NCBI GenBank assembly: GCA_037178855.1
Contig: JASJZC010000005.1
Coordinates: 2,294,001 to 2,358,000 of the forward strand
Reading direction: 5' to 3'
DNA: 64,000 nt
DNA from: Oscheius sp. JU75
Lineage: Eukaryota > Nematoda > Chromadorea > Rhabditida > Rhabditidae
The translations under genes and the position numbers were made by a program. The notes under the pieces were generated by a model. The model was not told the origin of the DNA. It saw only the letters and a program-made list of their open reading frames with translations, and did no database searches. Shown here in pieces: positions 19,018-33,033 of this stretch; the first letter of the stretch is position 1, and every line of letters starts with the position of its first letter.

Positions 19018-22000
19018 TCAGTCGTTACAGAGGTCTCCAAGAGGACGAACATCAGGAATGCGAGTGGTTCCCTCGTCCAGAGTCTCGCCCTTCAACATGA
19101 GCTCGCGAAGAGTCTTGGGAGTGGACGGTTTGATGACGGCCTTGTACTTGACACTCGGCTCGTTCGTTGATTCGACGGAGAGCTCGACATCCACAACGGT
19201 ACACATCTAAACAAATTCATTTACAAACGAAATCAATGGAAAAGCTACCTGAATCGTCTGCTCCAGGACACCGTGATCCTTGTCATTCCAGAAGAGAACG
19301 AGTTTAGAAGGAGGTCCTTCGACGTGAATGTGCTCGCGAGCCATGTTCAACTTGTTCAGGTATACGCGCTTGATGACACCATACTTGAAGACCAAAACAT
19401 CAAAGGAGGCATCGAGAACATTGATGACAACAGCACGCTCGTTGAGAGGACCGCAAGCCTAGAATTCGTATTTTTGAACAGGGAAGGAATGTGATTACGA
19501 ACCTTGACGAAGAGGCCAAAGAAGATTTCATCACTGCCTTCACTGACGGTCTTCGCAGAGAGCTTCTTGTCATTGCAGTGCTCGGCCAGCTTTTGGATTT
19601 CCTGGATGCTCATGTTGGGAGGCTGAGTGTACTTGAGCGAAGCAGCCAGGAAACGGTGGACCATGACATCTGGGTAACGACGAATGGGAGACGTGAAATG
19701 TGTGTAGCTGGAAAATGCACTTGCAACCAAATAGCGGAAGGCTCACTATGGACAGGCCAAGGCGTAGTGGGCATAATCCGACTTGTTCTCCATAGTTCCA
19801 ACACAGAAGTACTGGGCCAGTTGCATGGGCTTCATCATCAGCATGCTCAAGACTTGGTTGATTGATCGCATGAGCGTAGTATCTCCCATGTATTTGTTGA
19901 GAGAAGAGCTCAGTAAGCCGGAACTGGTTGCGTCCAACGGGAAGCCAATCTTCTGGCAAATCTCCAGCACTTCGCGCATCACCTTTTGCTTGGGAGCCGG
20001 ATGACGACGAAGCATGGCCGTGCTTGGATAATGTTCTTCAATTCTGCGAGCCACAGCCATATTGGCCAACAACATGTACTCTTCGACCAGACGGTTAGCA
20101 TCTTTGATCTGAAAATAGCCATAATTATGGGATGCACACTAAATCTACCTCATAAACGGCAACACCCATGGGCAGTTTGCCGGCATCGTCCAAGGCGAAC
20201 TTTAGTTTCGGCTGGTCGAGACGAAGAGCTCCGTTTTGAACACGCTGGCCACGCAGCTTCAGAGCGATGTTGTTCAGATGAAGCACCTTCTCTTTGATTG
20301 TGGCGACAGAGATGTCATCGAAGATTTCTGGGAGCTCATTCACGGCGAATTCCTTGTCGGGATGCTCGATGAAGTCCTGGGCGTGTTCGTAGGCCAGCTT
20401 GACCTTGGAGCGAATCACAGAGCGTACTGAAAGTGAGCATTTAGTTCATGAACACAGACAAGATAGAATGTTGCGAGTATTGGACAATCAGCACTTTCCT
20501 CTGATCATATGAAGCAACAGCTAATGTACAACATCTACGATTAGAAATTCGAGTTTTTTGGCTGTAAGATGCAGTATAACGAAACACGTAGACATTTTTC
20601 AATGCTTCGCAGTATGTGCAACTGGTTGTTTTTCGAAAATCTATTTGAAGAGAACAGACGTTCAGTTTGTCAGCCTCTTGATGTAGTTGATTGCCACAGC
20701 TATATACCCTCAGACCTTTTACTATACACATCATTTTGTCCAGCATTTAGAGCCCATTATCATAAAAAGCTAAACGTACCGAATTCTTCAGAATAGATGG
20801 TTCCTTCATCGTCGATTTTCCAAATAACCGAGAAGGTCAGCCGATCGACTCCGGGATTGAGGGAGCAGAGCTCCTCGCAGAGAACACGCGGCAGCATGGG
20901 TATGACCTGCAATTGTAGTTTCATTCGCGTAAGAAACCAAAAAGATACCTTGTGCACGAGGTAAACACTAGTGGCCCGCTGGGCGGCCCACTCATCAAGT
21001 TCAGTTCCTTCGGTAAGGAAGTAGGTAACGTCGGCAATGTGAACTCCGACCTCCCATCCAGACTTTCCCTTTCCATCAACATCTTCACAGTATTTGATAT
21101 GCAGAGCGTCATCAAGATCTCTAGCAGTCTTGGGATCGATTGTGAAGACGGTCTCCTCGCGGAAGTCGCGACGGCCGGTCAGCTCGTCTTGCGGAATAGT
21201 CCAGGCTTCAGTGGCGGTATCGGGAAGAGATTGCAGAGAAGATGGTGGGAATTCCCTGGCATCAACATTGTTCGAGAAAAGAAGTCCTTCGGTCTCGACA
21301 TCGGGATCACCGGCTACCCCGAGAGAGCGCTCCAAACGACCACGGGCGAATTGGTTGGCAGCCTGCCACTCGACGAGACGAGCAACAAAGACGAACTTCA
21401 GGAAGTCTTGAGGACGATCGAAGAAGCCCTTGGGCACTTGTTCACCAGGAATCATCATTCTGGGCATTCGCGAATCCGTAGGAGAGAAGAGAGCCCAGTT
21501 CTTATTGTTGTCATTCATGACCTTCAACTGGCCCATAGCTGCACGACAATTCTTCTGCTCGGCGATGAAAACAACCTGGAAATTCGGATGTTGTGAAGAT
21601 ACGAACAACAAACCTCGGCAGTCTTCTGCAAACAACAATCGGGCATTCCCCAGTCCTCATCGGGCATTTCGGCCACGGTGCGCAGGGCTCCCTTCTTTTG
21701 GCCGATCGGTCTCTTGGGCTGGATTTTCGTCGAAGGAGTTACCAGACCCAGGTCCTGGAGCTCGATTCTCTTCAACGATAGATTGGTAATCATTTCTTCG
21801 AGATGGGGATTCAGCGAGGCATTCAGTGGAATCTGGTGGTCGCCTCCGGCTTGCTTGGAGCGACGGCTGATTTCGGCCTGAGCTCCCATCAGAATCATCT
21901 CTTCACGACCGTATTTGGCGTTCTCGCTGACGGGCACCACCTTGCAGAGTTCCTCCTGCTTGATCTTTACTTCGGCGGTACCTCCGAGAACGAGCTGAAA

Positions 22001-24024
22001 ATATAGTCAATGAAAATTGTGTATAAATAAAGAAGGTGAATCAATGCTATGGCGATCAGATTGAAAACTTGAAATCATTATCTGCTCAAGTTTGTAAATA
22101 AACTGTGCGATGGAATTTGTTCTAGTGTTACCTCGTTTTCGTACACCCAGTAACGACAGTTGAACTGGGTGCTTATCTGCGAGGTCACAATTTACCATCC
22201 CACAGCTGTGTGACAAGACTATCGCTGTGTCAAGCACACCTTTTGAGCACTTTGCATCATTTTCATTGTAACATCATATCGCTAGTATTTGGTGGTCTAG
22301 TGTGTTCGAGATAAAAAAAAATGTACCTCAACAACTCCTTCTTCTTTCGGGACAGGAACAGGCGGGACCGTCAGGGGCTTGCCGTCATCGTCACAAGTAG
22401 CCTTTAACTCATTGTGACGCCAGGCGTTGTAGAGATTTTCACGAACGATCCACTGGTTTCTCTGCTTGATTCTGACGACAACCACGTCGCCGTGAAGAGC
22501 TCTGTTCCTATCCTGCAGTCCGTAGATCAGCAGATCCATCTGGTCATTTCCTTCCGGGTTGTCGATGTAGCTCTCCTCAAAGTTCCTCTGGTTGACTCGG
22601 AGAGAACCCTGAATCAATCGTTAGCAAAGCAATATGAGCTGCAACAAAACCTTGATCAGATCTTTGGCAGCCAGCCCTCGAGAAACCATGTCTCCGGACA
22701 TGTACGGCATAAAGAAGGGCTTGCGAGCCATCGAATTTCCGCTAGTCTTGCCAGGACCGCTGTTCGACCTGGAAACAAAAATGTTAGAGGCGTCTCAAGC
22801 CAACAAATTGACACAAAAGAGTAAAAAGAAACTTACTCATGTCTTCCATGCTGAGGATACGATCTGTCGGGCCGATTATCCGGACGTCGCGGACCAAAGG
22901 TATTCATTCGCTGCTGCGCTGGAAAAAAAACATCATGAATGGACGCGAGAATAAGCGACTGGCGTAGGGATTCGAAATACAGCGCGCTTTTACGCAATTG
23001 CGTACCATGACGGAATATTTCGCTTATGGGGGAAATGGCTGACAGATAAGACAGGGGTCACATATTGGACGTCGATAATAAAGTATACTTGGGCGCGAGC
23101 AGCAAAACTGATACTCGAGCTGCCCAACGATCTAGTGGACAAAAAGCTTTCCTGTAAGCAATGCGACATACATATGAAGGAGTGAGAATCGAATAGACAT
23201 GCAGCTAACACGCACTCTCCTCGTAGTAGACTAAAACCTACAATGAATGTACTTCTCCTCAAGCGGGTACATGGGCGAGAGGGAGATCCACGGAGGAAGG
23301 CGGTCCGGCAGGACGCGTTCTTCGGCAGTTGGACGACTATGGTGATTCGGAGACCGATTTCCGCGTCTCACTTCGGCATTCTGCCCGATGTTCAAGGCGT
23401 TCATCAATATCTCCGGCAGCACTCCCTGCGTGGCATTATCAGCTGCACGAGGAAATCCGGGGACAGCAGGACGCTCACTTGCGGCCGTAGCAAGGACATT
23501 GACGGCTGTTAGTGGCTTCTGAAGCAGACGTTGCATGATGGAAGTGTTGGCCTCCTTCTCGCGATAGCTGGTCATCAGATCGGCCACAGAAACACGCCCG
23601 GCCTTCGGAGCCTAAATATAGCCTTCACACTTTGAAGATACACGAAGCATACGTCGGTCTGCCGCTGCTGGATCTTGCTGATGATTTCCATGGCATCCGC
23701 GCTGAGCGACTCGCGAACAGAAGACTTCGACGTCTTCTTCTTCTGGCCTTTCTTATCGGCTTGCTGCGACTCCGAAGCGACCTTGCTAACTGAATAGCGT
23801 GTTGTTTGTCGAGGGGTTGAAATCTCCCACCTTTCTTAGCCCTTCTGCTCATTCCGCTCTTTTTTGTCGATTCCGACTTCGTCGTGCTGCAAAATTCGCC
23901 TTGAAGGTGATTTCCGTGTGACAACTAACCCTTCAGAAACATCCGGACCGAAAACATCGTCGTCCTCTTTCCTGTCGGCTGAAGCCGCTATCTCGACGGG
24001 TGTTTCTTGAGCAACTTCAGTCAT
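19018..24024 (-). CDS. disl-2: DIS3L2-like 3'-5' exoribonuclease (RNase II/RNB family)
   Basis: Cytoplasmic exonuclease that degrades uridylated RNAs such as pre-let-7 (known for DIS3L2). Exons: 23930-24024, 23831-23886, 23653-23789, 23242-23611, 22837-22918, 22651-22768, 22327-22608, 21614-21994, 20949-21575, 20780-20906, 20149-20426, 19747-20108, 19503-19707, 19249-19458, 19018-19206; 1172 residues. There is no PIN domain, unlike DIS3/RRP44. The cold-shock-like start is FFMPYMSGDMVSRGLAAKDL. The RNB active-site motif IDPKTARDLDDALHIKY (about residues 650-670) keeps the Asp cluster. Further motifs are VGVHIADVTYFL, NKYMGDT and YTHFTSPIRRYPDVMVHR, with a C-terminal S1-like region. The roughly 260-residue Ser/Lys/Gln-rich N-terminus is longer than in human DIS3L2 (885 aa in total). 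Many introns are 38-43 nt. A TTTGCAG about 30 bases above the ATG may be a trans-splice site. First cistron of the proposed operon. Confidence 0.9.
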
Positions 24025-26283
24025 TCTGGGCTTGATGGTAATATATTTTCACCTGCAAACGGTTCACTAGAAAAAGGAACGTGAGCATGCGAGAAAACAG
24101 CGAAACACGTGAAAGGAGTCAAAGAAATTTAGGAAAAGCGGTCGAACCAATTTTTGGGGCGGTGAAGAATACTGTACCTACGCAATCAGGGAGGATCGTG
24201 TCAAGGCCGACAAAAAGCGGCATTTTAAAATGCTTTTTTTGCAACTGGATAAAAGACCGTGCGAAAGCCGTAAGAAGAGATCCTCTAAGGTTTATGTGTT
24301 GAAAAAGGTTTCAAAACATTGTTTCACATGGGGAAGCAGAATAAAAACAATCTCTTTCCTTCTCAAAGCTCCTATTTCAACTCTCCTTCATTCAACACCC
24401 CATGTATTCAGTCTCCCTCTCATATCCCATTCAGAGCTGTCTCCATTGCAGGTCTCTACGTCACACAGAGAGTGTCGTTCTGCTTTTAGATAGAATCAGG
24501 TATTCTCTCTATCAGAGGGCAGGTGTGTGGTCGATGGGCTCGGCCTCTCGCGCGTCCCTGTGTTACAACGGAGTTGTCCGTGGCCATTAGCTTGTGAGTT
24601 CCGAGTCGAAACCGCCCTAATTCACGAGCTGACATCCCTCGTTTGGTCTGCTGCCAGTCGAGACATGCTTTCTCTCGCAACTTGGACTTGAGAGAGTTGG
24701 CAAACAGAGCTCACGTAGTCTTTTATCCCCCCAGATCGAGTCTCTTCTTTGATCTTCCCCAACAAATTGACGGATGACGTCGGTGCATCATCCATCATCT
24801 TTTGATAATTGCCCAGACTCTACCAGCCTTCTTCGTAATCTCTCAATCAGTTCAGAAGGTATAAAAGTTTAGTGCTCTGTCAGCACTTTTCAATTTCCTC
24901 CAGCTCTAAAAACTAAACAAGCAGCCTGCGGACAGCTGTTTCCCTCCCGTGTCCCCAAAGCTCTCTCCGACTTCCCTTTCCGTCTATTTAGAGCTGTAAA
25001 TGGCTTCGCGTGAGGCTTGGAAATCTCCCGAATCGGGAGAGAAAAGCCGTCTCATGAATAAATTCTCCTGACAGCCGATTTCATCTCGTCGTCCTGTTGT
25101 TCCAATCGAATATTTCCTGAAGAATCCTACTGGGAGAAAAGAATTCTCAGGATTAACTCGTAGTAGAAAAAGAGTCATGATGGCCTGAACGGCTTCTCCC
25201 TCTTGGCAGACTCTCTCTCCCCTGGCAGGCGATCGATCCAGCTTCCCCGGCGGGAGGCTTATATTGTTTTGAGTTGGCTCTCTCTTCCTCTCTTTTTGAC
25301 CTTTCATTTTTCCTTTTTTCTCAATTAGTTTTCTCACACTTCAAAGCCTGCTCCCGGGTGCAAACAGCCACTTGAGGTACCCTCTCTCTCTCTACCATCC
25401 TGTCTGCCGACTAAGAGTTCAGAAAGTATAAACATGGGAACATCTCTTGACTTTCTTTATGCAGCTACTGTTCTGTCATACTTGTACACAAGTCAAGGGA
25501 GTTCCCAGACAGTACACGACTATCCCCCCGCCCAAAATTCTGTAACGATCGGACTAAAATTGTGCGCTTATTGAAGTCGTATTGGCCTCTTCCTCCTCTT
25601 CTCTCAGCATTTAGTACTTTTGAAGCGAGGCCGTTAACGTGGGGGGCTATCGATCTCACCACATTCAGAGTCTCTCTTTTGGCTGTTGAAATAGGCGTTC
25701 ATCCAAGATGTCCCCATGTTCTCATTTGGTGCCTCCCTTCGGAGTTTCGGAATTCAGTTCATGGAAACATTAACTTTTTTCTTTACTCTTAGTGATTTTT
25801 GGCGCTGAAACCATACGGATTTGCCGTTTTAAAATTGTTGTATCTCAGCTCAAAAAGAGGTTATCTTCTGAAATCCTGATGTTTAGGGAAAGTCGAAATC
25901 GAAAGGCATCCTACTGATTGCCAAACTTCACCTCAATCTTCCCTTGTCAGACTTGATCCATTGAAAAGGGTTTCACCCATACTTTCGTCTCACCCATTCT
26001 CTAACATATAATTTGTAAGGAAATGATGTTTCTGGATGACCGACCAATATTGTTCATTATAATGTTTACGTCAGGAACAAGGCCGCTAGACGCTTGCTAA
26101 TGGTCAAACCAACCGAAATGTACATTTTTTGCATATAGGTCTCCCTACCTCCTTGTTGTTTACCAATGCTTTTATTTCCCGCTTCTTTCGCTTGACTCAT
26201 TCCCTTAAAGAAGGTCTGTGACTGTTGGATACAGTAGATTCTTTTTTGTCTCCTCTCTGCCTCTCATTCCCTCGTAAACCTCA
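24025..26283. other. intergenic, divergent promoters expected
   Basis: Lies between the DIS3L2-like gene (-) and the alpha2-delta gene (+), which are transcribed away from each other. I see no conserved coding segment, RNA gene or clear repeat. Short pyrimidine tracts and CTCTCT runs occur. Promoters for both genes should be here, but no element can be defined by eye. Confidence 0.5.
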
Positions 26284-29200
26284 ATGGTTTCCAGTTGTCG
26301 ATGCCTCCGTGAGATGCGACTTCTCTTCACCTTGCTGGCCACGACCGCCGCCTTTAACAAGGACAGGTACTCTCTATTGATTCATCTCTAATTTCTCCTC
26401 TTCAGCATTGAAGACTGCTCACGCGTGTTGAGCGAATACCTCCTGGAGACATTTGAGCGTGTCAGCGGTGAGCAGAAGATCATCCAGTTCTACGAGAAGT
26501 TTGTCGAGACGGAGCAGTATGACCCTCGTCTGGAGCTCAAAAGATCCAAGGCGGTCATTGAGAAGTATCTCAAGCGGAGAGCGGAGTTTGCCTTCAAGGC
26601 GAAAGTGTCCTTGGAGGCAAGGGAACAGAAGAACTCGACCGACATCGATGTCAATGACCCGAACTCTAAGGACTTCATTAGGTTCATGTCGGCCAAACAG
26701 GTAACTTTACTGTCAGTTTTTTCATCACCCAATTCAGGGAAATGACGCGACTCTAATCTACGAGCATTCCCATATTCCGAGTCAGGTCAAGGTCGATGAG
26801 ACCAGAAACTTTACTCTGCATCCAAATGCCAATTTCTATTCTCTCCCGACCTCATCAGTTGCTTCGGCAGTCCATATTCCTACACCTCTGTACGATCGAC
26901 GTTTGTTTAGAGCAAGAGCAGCCTGATTGTCGAATTTGCAGAACCCGAGTTCCTGAGGAAAATCGACTGGTCAGAGATTGACGCAGTCTATCGGACACAT
27001 AGGGACGAGGTTCGAGATCTGGCCTTCCAACTTTTCTGCTCCGAATCCGGATACATGCGATTCTACCCAGCTGCCTCGTGGTTCTGGGATAATGACAAGG
27101 AGCGGTTGGATCTGTTCGACTGTAGGAATACTGAATGGTATGAGACTTGGGACTTGTTCACTTATTTCTTTAGGTACATCAACGCGGCGACAAACTCAAA
27201 GAATGTCCTAATCATGCTCGACATGAGCGGTTCGATGCTCGGGCAGAGGTACGAGATTGCCAAGCAGACGACCGAGGCCATATTAGAGACGCTCTCTCAC
27301 AACGACTACTTCAACATCATGCCTGTGAGCTTTCTTCTTTGAGTCTAGACATTAACAAAACAGTCGGTTTTGGAGATCAAAGAATTTCCCCGCCGTACTT
27401 TGCTTTAATTACATTGAGAGATTCGTCTCCTTCGAATAGCATACACGCATTTAATGCTCAGTCAGGTTCTCTGGCTTCTTTCGGCTTGCATACGGGTCTT
27501 GTCACGCAAATAACCGGCTTACAGTAGTGACCTCTGTTCTTTCACTAATACACCCACACCTCGCAGACATATGGGGCACTGGCTCAAATTTTTCGCTGGC
27601 TCTGAAGAATCATCGTCAAGTGTCTTCTGTCCAAATATGAGCAAAAACCATTAGAAAATGATTCACCCACAGTGTCACTATGTCGCAATGTCAAGCGCTA
27701 GGTGTACACTGGTGAACGAACTCCGGACGAATTCGGTACTGCTACTGTAGAGTTGGAAAGCTGTCTAATACCTTGACTTGTCACGTTAGACCATGGGAAA
27801 ACTTCTAAACAGCCGTCTCTTTGCAGTTCTCGAAAGGAGCCTACTTCCTCGACGACTGTGGTGGGGAACGCGGCCTTCTCCAGGCCACTATGAGGAACAA
27901 GAAACTGCTCCGGAACAAAATGAACAACGTGACATCGGAAGGCAAGGCTGAATACGAGAAAGCCCTTCCCACAGCCTTCACGGCTCTCCTCAATGTGAGT
28001 CCTTTTGGTCCTGTTTCGCCCAACGTCCAGCTTACGCTTATTTTGCTTTCTGTTGCGATGTCCAGAGAGAAAAGAACAAGAGTCCTTCCGTTGCTTAACG
28101 CGATAAATGTCCTCTTGTTGTCCAGCTTCCCAAAACGTGGACGATTCACTCGAAGGAGGACTTCGCCCTGATGATGCAGACCAATAAGACGACCGACATG
28201 CAGTTCCTTGAGCTGCCCGAGCATTTTCTCGGCTTTAATCGAGAATACGAGCAGGCTGTAAGTTGCATGGCTTCATAGCTTCTACTGTGTGTATGAATGT
28301 TTCGTGTTTTTCACATCCTGTTGTTTTATGCCTTTCTCTATGTACGCTTCTGCTGCATGCCATTTCTCCCTAGTGTTCTCAACCGGTGTTCAAATCAAAA
28401 TGGATGTTTTGTGTCCAAACTTGAACTAGTGAGATTGTTAGTTAAGTACGAGTACATAGAGAGACGCTGTTGAGAAAACAGCCAAGATACTTTATAGTGA
28501 CAGAAGAGAGACCCCTAACAGTGAGAAACACATGTGTTCTGTTGAGTTCTACAGTTCCATCTCGGTACTTAGAAGGATACGTCTTAGAACTACTTCATTC
28601 ACTCGTTCTTTCAGAGTGTCTACCTAGAGACAGCGTGACAGCAACAAGGGGTAACGAGCCATAAAATAAGTCCAGTCGCTAACGCTCCTGGCAGGCCGAC
28701 TTACACTACCAGCGCTGATTTTGTATTTTGAACTACATGGAACACGCTACCAGAGAACCATAAAAGTACTAGTTATTACTTGCTGTTTCAAAATATCCAG
28801 GTTCTCTTAATTGCTAGACACTCGTCTGAGTTGCACGAAAAAGGTTTTTTTTAGTATTTGTAATTGTAGTGAGAGGCAAGCGCATTCTGTATAATACAGA
28901 AGAACCCTCATTTGATCAAACAAAATACGACCAAGAAAAGCTCAAAACGAATCTAGAAATAGTTCCGAGTAATCGAACTCTCGTAGATTCAGTTTTTCAG
29001 CCTTGAAAGACTAGCAAATACCTAGAGAGCACCCTATCACTTTTCCTCTAGATTACTCCTCCCTCACTTATTCCATCTTTACACTTTTTTCCCGTACTTT
29101 TGTCGTCTTTGCCATCGAGTCTTTACTTGTCAGATCCCATCTTTTAGATCTCGGAGAGCAAAGGTCGCTCGGATCAGGGCTGTGAGAATGTGATCATGTT

Positions 29201-32200
29201 GATCACTGACGGAGCCCCTAACACCTACAAGGAGATCTTTGACAAGTACAACCAGGACAAGAAGGTACCTATCCTTTGCGATCGGAATCACAATGTCCCA
29301 GGTCCGAGTCTTCTCCTTTCTGATCGGTGAGGAGGCCATCGACTTTGAGCAAGTCAAGCAGATAGCCTGTACGAACCGCGGGTTCATGGTCCACGTCCAG
29401 AACATGGCCGATGTCGAGGAGAAGGTCCAGCACTACATTCGGACAATGTCCAGATCAATTGGGATCCATGCCCGAGATATTGGACTCGAGGACTCTCTTT
29501 GGAGTGGCGTCTACAGGGAGAGACTTTATCTTCCTCGTCCGGAAACCTTCGGTGAACCTGTCCCGATCACGAACCAATCCTACGCTGTGATGAACAAGAT
29601 GGCTTCCAAGAGAGTGAGTCTTTGTCTCTCAAGGTTCCGTTACAGTAAACCAGTTCAGCTGAATCATGAAGTCTTTAGAGAAACGGTAAAGAGTGTGAAC
29701 CCACGGCGCTTATATCCACACACGACACGCTTTTTGATAGTTTTTCTAGACGTAGATGAACGAGGTTTTCAGAAAATCCGACTCCAGAAGACGGAAGCCA
29801 GATCGAGAATGTTCGTCACGACAGTCTCCTTCCCGGTCATTGTGAATGAAAGTTTTGTGGGGGTGGCTGCTGTCAATATTCCTCTGACAGAGCTCAGTCA
29901 ACTGGCTCATGCCACGAATGTAAGAATTTCTTCAGAGGATTGACCAAAACCGTTTTAGATCGGCGGGAAGAGCTACTTCTTCATGATGGACCAGAACGGA
30001 TTCATAATGTTCCATCCCCAACTTCGTCCTATTGTTAGTCATGTCCCCTAGTCAAAAGAGTAGTCGTTCCAGGACCCAGTGACCAAGTATCACAAGCCAA
30101 ACTACAACAACATGGACATCCTGGAACTGGAGGTCCCTCAAACTCAGCAGGTAGTCATATTTTCTCTCTCACTGTGTGTCCTCCTAAGTTTCCTCAGTTC
30201 CAATAACCACAATAGATCCGTCTGGCACAGCCGAAAGAACTCGTCTCAAACTACCACTGCGAACGCGGGAGCTATGCCGAATGTGTTCACGAGATCCGAC
30301 AAATTGTAGGCTACGTCGTAGGCTTCTCTCTAACACCTGGGCGCGAAAGACATCAAAGAAAGGGTGCATGGCTCGAACTACTCACTTGCATGCTTCTATA
30401 TTGTTTGGTGCAAGAGACCGAAAGCTTTTTCAGACCAAGAGAATGATTCTAAAGTGCGACAACTCGGACCCACAAGAACTCGACATTCTGTTTGCGAACG
30501 AGGTCGTGAACAGGGTCTGGCCGCAGACCAATGTCTACTATGCCGAGTGTATCGAAGGAGCCAATTTTGTGTAAGCTGAATGTTTGTTAGACCAATAAAG
30601 AGGTTTTCAGATTGGGACTGGCTGTGGCTAAAGGCGACGACTTTAGACTGAAGAGACGATCAAGAGAGTACAACTACGGGGCGGTCCGACTGGATTGGAT
30701 GAATGACAAGCAGTGGAGAATACATCCTCATTGGTTCTTTCTGTTTTGAGCTTTCGGAATTATTTTTTTCCAGGCGGTACTGTCTTCTGAACGATACTGA
30801 CACGAACATCACCAAGGAAGAAGCCTTCATGGTCTATGCCAAGCAGATGGCGGACAGTGGCAAACTTCCTGAACTCTGCATTGCTCGTCGTCATCTCGTG
30901 GACAAACTTCTTGTGGATCTGGAAGCCACACAGGCCATGAATGAAATGTGGGATCAACAATGGCAGTTCATGAAAGAGTAAGAAGAAGTCGAGTCTTACA
31001 CGAATCATTTCAGCAACCTGATCCATTTGGTCTTCTTCACCTCTCCGTCTGGCTTGAGCCGTTTCTACAATCAGACTCTGGATGACTATGACTATTCGGA
31101 TCCGAACTGGAACATTCTCGACCATATCGGGTCCTTGATGAGCATTGAACATGTCCAGGAGAGCTACAACCATTTCATTGCCGACCTCAATAGGAAAAGT
31201 GTTGACGATCAGTACTTCAAGAGGAGTGTTCGAATGAAGGGAGATGTCGTCTTTGAAGTGACTAACCGGTCTAAGATCTGGTACAAGGTGGGTATCAGGG
31301 ATTGTTCTGAACCGATTCAAAGCTTCCAACGAAATTGGCCACGTTTGGAGATTCGCCTGTTCAAACTGGCATATTGACCAGACACGAAATCAGAATATAA
31401 GGAACAGTTCAGATTGAAAAGGCTTTCTATCATCTTTTGAATCTGTTTCCCATGAAGTTATTTCAGTCCGAGACACAGCTGACCAACTACGGCCTCAATG
31501 AGAATCTGACCATGCTCTCCCAAGCCACAAAGGCTGTCTACATGGGAAATGCTCTTCTTGGAGTCGCCGGTCTTGAATTTGCCTACGATTACGTGGTCAA
31601 CATGCTGGGTGAACATGGCTGTGCCCCCTCCGATGAGAGAAAATGGTGTGTTCTACTCGACGAGCACGGCTATGTCTACTACAGTAACCAGCTGGGCATC
31701 TCCTATGAGGACTATTTGGCGGTAATTACAAGCTTTTACCAAAAAAAAGAAAGTTCAGGATCCGATTGGAAAGGGAAAACACATTGGACATTGGTTCGGC
31801 GATATCAACCGCGTCAGCCAGCGCGCTATGGCCTTGCTTGTTGAGAAGAGGTTCTACACAAAGTGAGTGTGGCCGAGTGCCAAGAGGTCCGATTGGGGCG
31901 CCCGCGACCAAGGGTTCGAGTCCGCCGACTATGAAGATACCACTAGAGTCTCAGAATGCCATGATCGACAAACTTGCTCAAAGACCGAGTCAGCTTTTGC
32001 TTTTTGGGGGAAAAGAGACCAAGTTTATATGTGAAAAGAAATTGTTTTAGGCTTCGCTACATTGATCACCAGGCCATGTGCAAGGAGAAGAAGGTTGTTG
32101 TTCAGTCGGCCAATTCAAATCAGGTGGGATCAGACCTCTCTCCACAAAAAAATAAACGTTTCAGCCTTTCCGCTGGATTCTCCGAGCCTTCTGGAACATG

Positions 32201-32860
32201 TCCTTCCGTCTCCTCCAATCGATACGATCCTTCTCTCTTCTCCCCTTCTTCGTTGGTCATTCGGACGCCTACACCTCGTCTTTCCATGAGGGACAAGAGG
32301 GAGTTCCCTGTGCCAAAGCCAGCTACTTTTACTATGCCAACAAGCAGGGACGACGACCCGTATCGGCGAGTCTTGTCGATGGAGGTCGGTACGAGAGACC
32401 CTGTCCCACGACCAAATGTTCAGTGTGAGTGCTTTTCTTCCATTCGGAGCTAACAAACCGACTTGTAGAAAGATGCAGGCCTCATTCATTGAGGGAACGA
32501 ATCTGGTAATGGTGTGGCTTACCCAGGAGGAGAAGAGCTCGCTCTGTTACGATGAGACAGCCTGTCCTATTCAGGATCCAGGAGAGGTTCCATTCGGATT
32601 CGAGAGACAAGATCCTCCGGACCCTGTGCCCGAGACGTGTGACATGCCTCCGCACAAGAGACCGGCCAGCTCGAAAGCCATGTGCTACAACTCCATCGAT
32701 GAGGTAATTTTTTGACTGACTGGTGAATCCGCTGTGGTACCTTATTAATCCCGTTCTCAACAAGAGCTTATTTCAGGAACTGGCGATGCACGAGCCCTGC
32801 TCACCAGCCTCGCTCCCTGTCCTTTCGCTCGTCTCTCTCCTTTTCGGTCTAATCCTGTGA
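26284..32860 (+). CDS. unc-36: voltage-gated calcium channel alpha2-delta subunit, 23 exons
   Basis: Extracellular auxiliary subunit that traffics CaV channels. Exons: 26284-26366, 26406-26700, 26738-26900, 26942-27137, 27174-27324, 27827-27994, 28126-28257, 29148-29264, 29302-29613, 29773-29919, 29959-30033, 30073-30150, 30216-30305, 30434-30570, 30611-30733, 30774-30977, 31014-31287, 31467-31721, 31759-31862, 32051-32123, 32165-32424, 32469-32703, 32777-32860; 1251 residues. A signal peptide ([13 protein letters not shown]) precedes a VWA_N-type region ending [11 protein letters not shown]. The VWA domain has an intact MIDAS, DMSGSML, and [14 protein letters not shown]. Cache-like segments ([22 protein letters not shown]) follow. 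The last exon is hydrophobic ([16 protein letters not shown], then stop), fitting a GPI-anchor signal. Several introns are 36-41 nt. Nematodes carry two such genes (unc-36, tag-180); I choose unc-36 on overall length and cannot exclude the other. Confidence 0.88.
31868..31930 (+). repeat. tRNA-like element in alpha2-delta intron
   Basis: GTGGCCGAGTGCCAAGAGG resembles a class II tRNA A box and AAGGGTTCGAGTCC resembles the B box, about 30 bases apart. It lies in the intron 31863-32050. Acceptor-stem pairing is not evident, so it is a pseudo-tRNA or SINE-like copy. Confidence 0.45.
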
Positions 32861-33033
32861 GTCAAAGAAGCTACCGGTGTCTACCACTACGGGTCCTACA
32901 ATATTGAAGAGTTCATTCTTTCCCTCTCTTCTTGTGATCAATCCTTTCCTCCCTTCTCTTCCTGTCCCCACTGCCCCGTCTGTGATGCGACGGACCCTTT
33001 CTCTCATACCAAATCAATCAAGAAAGAGCTGTG

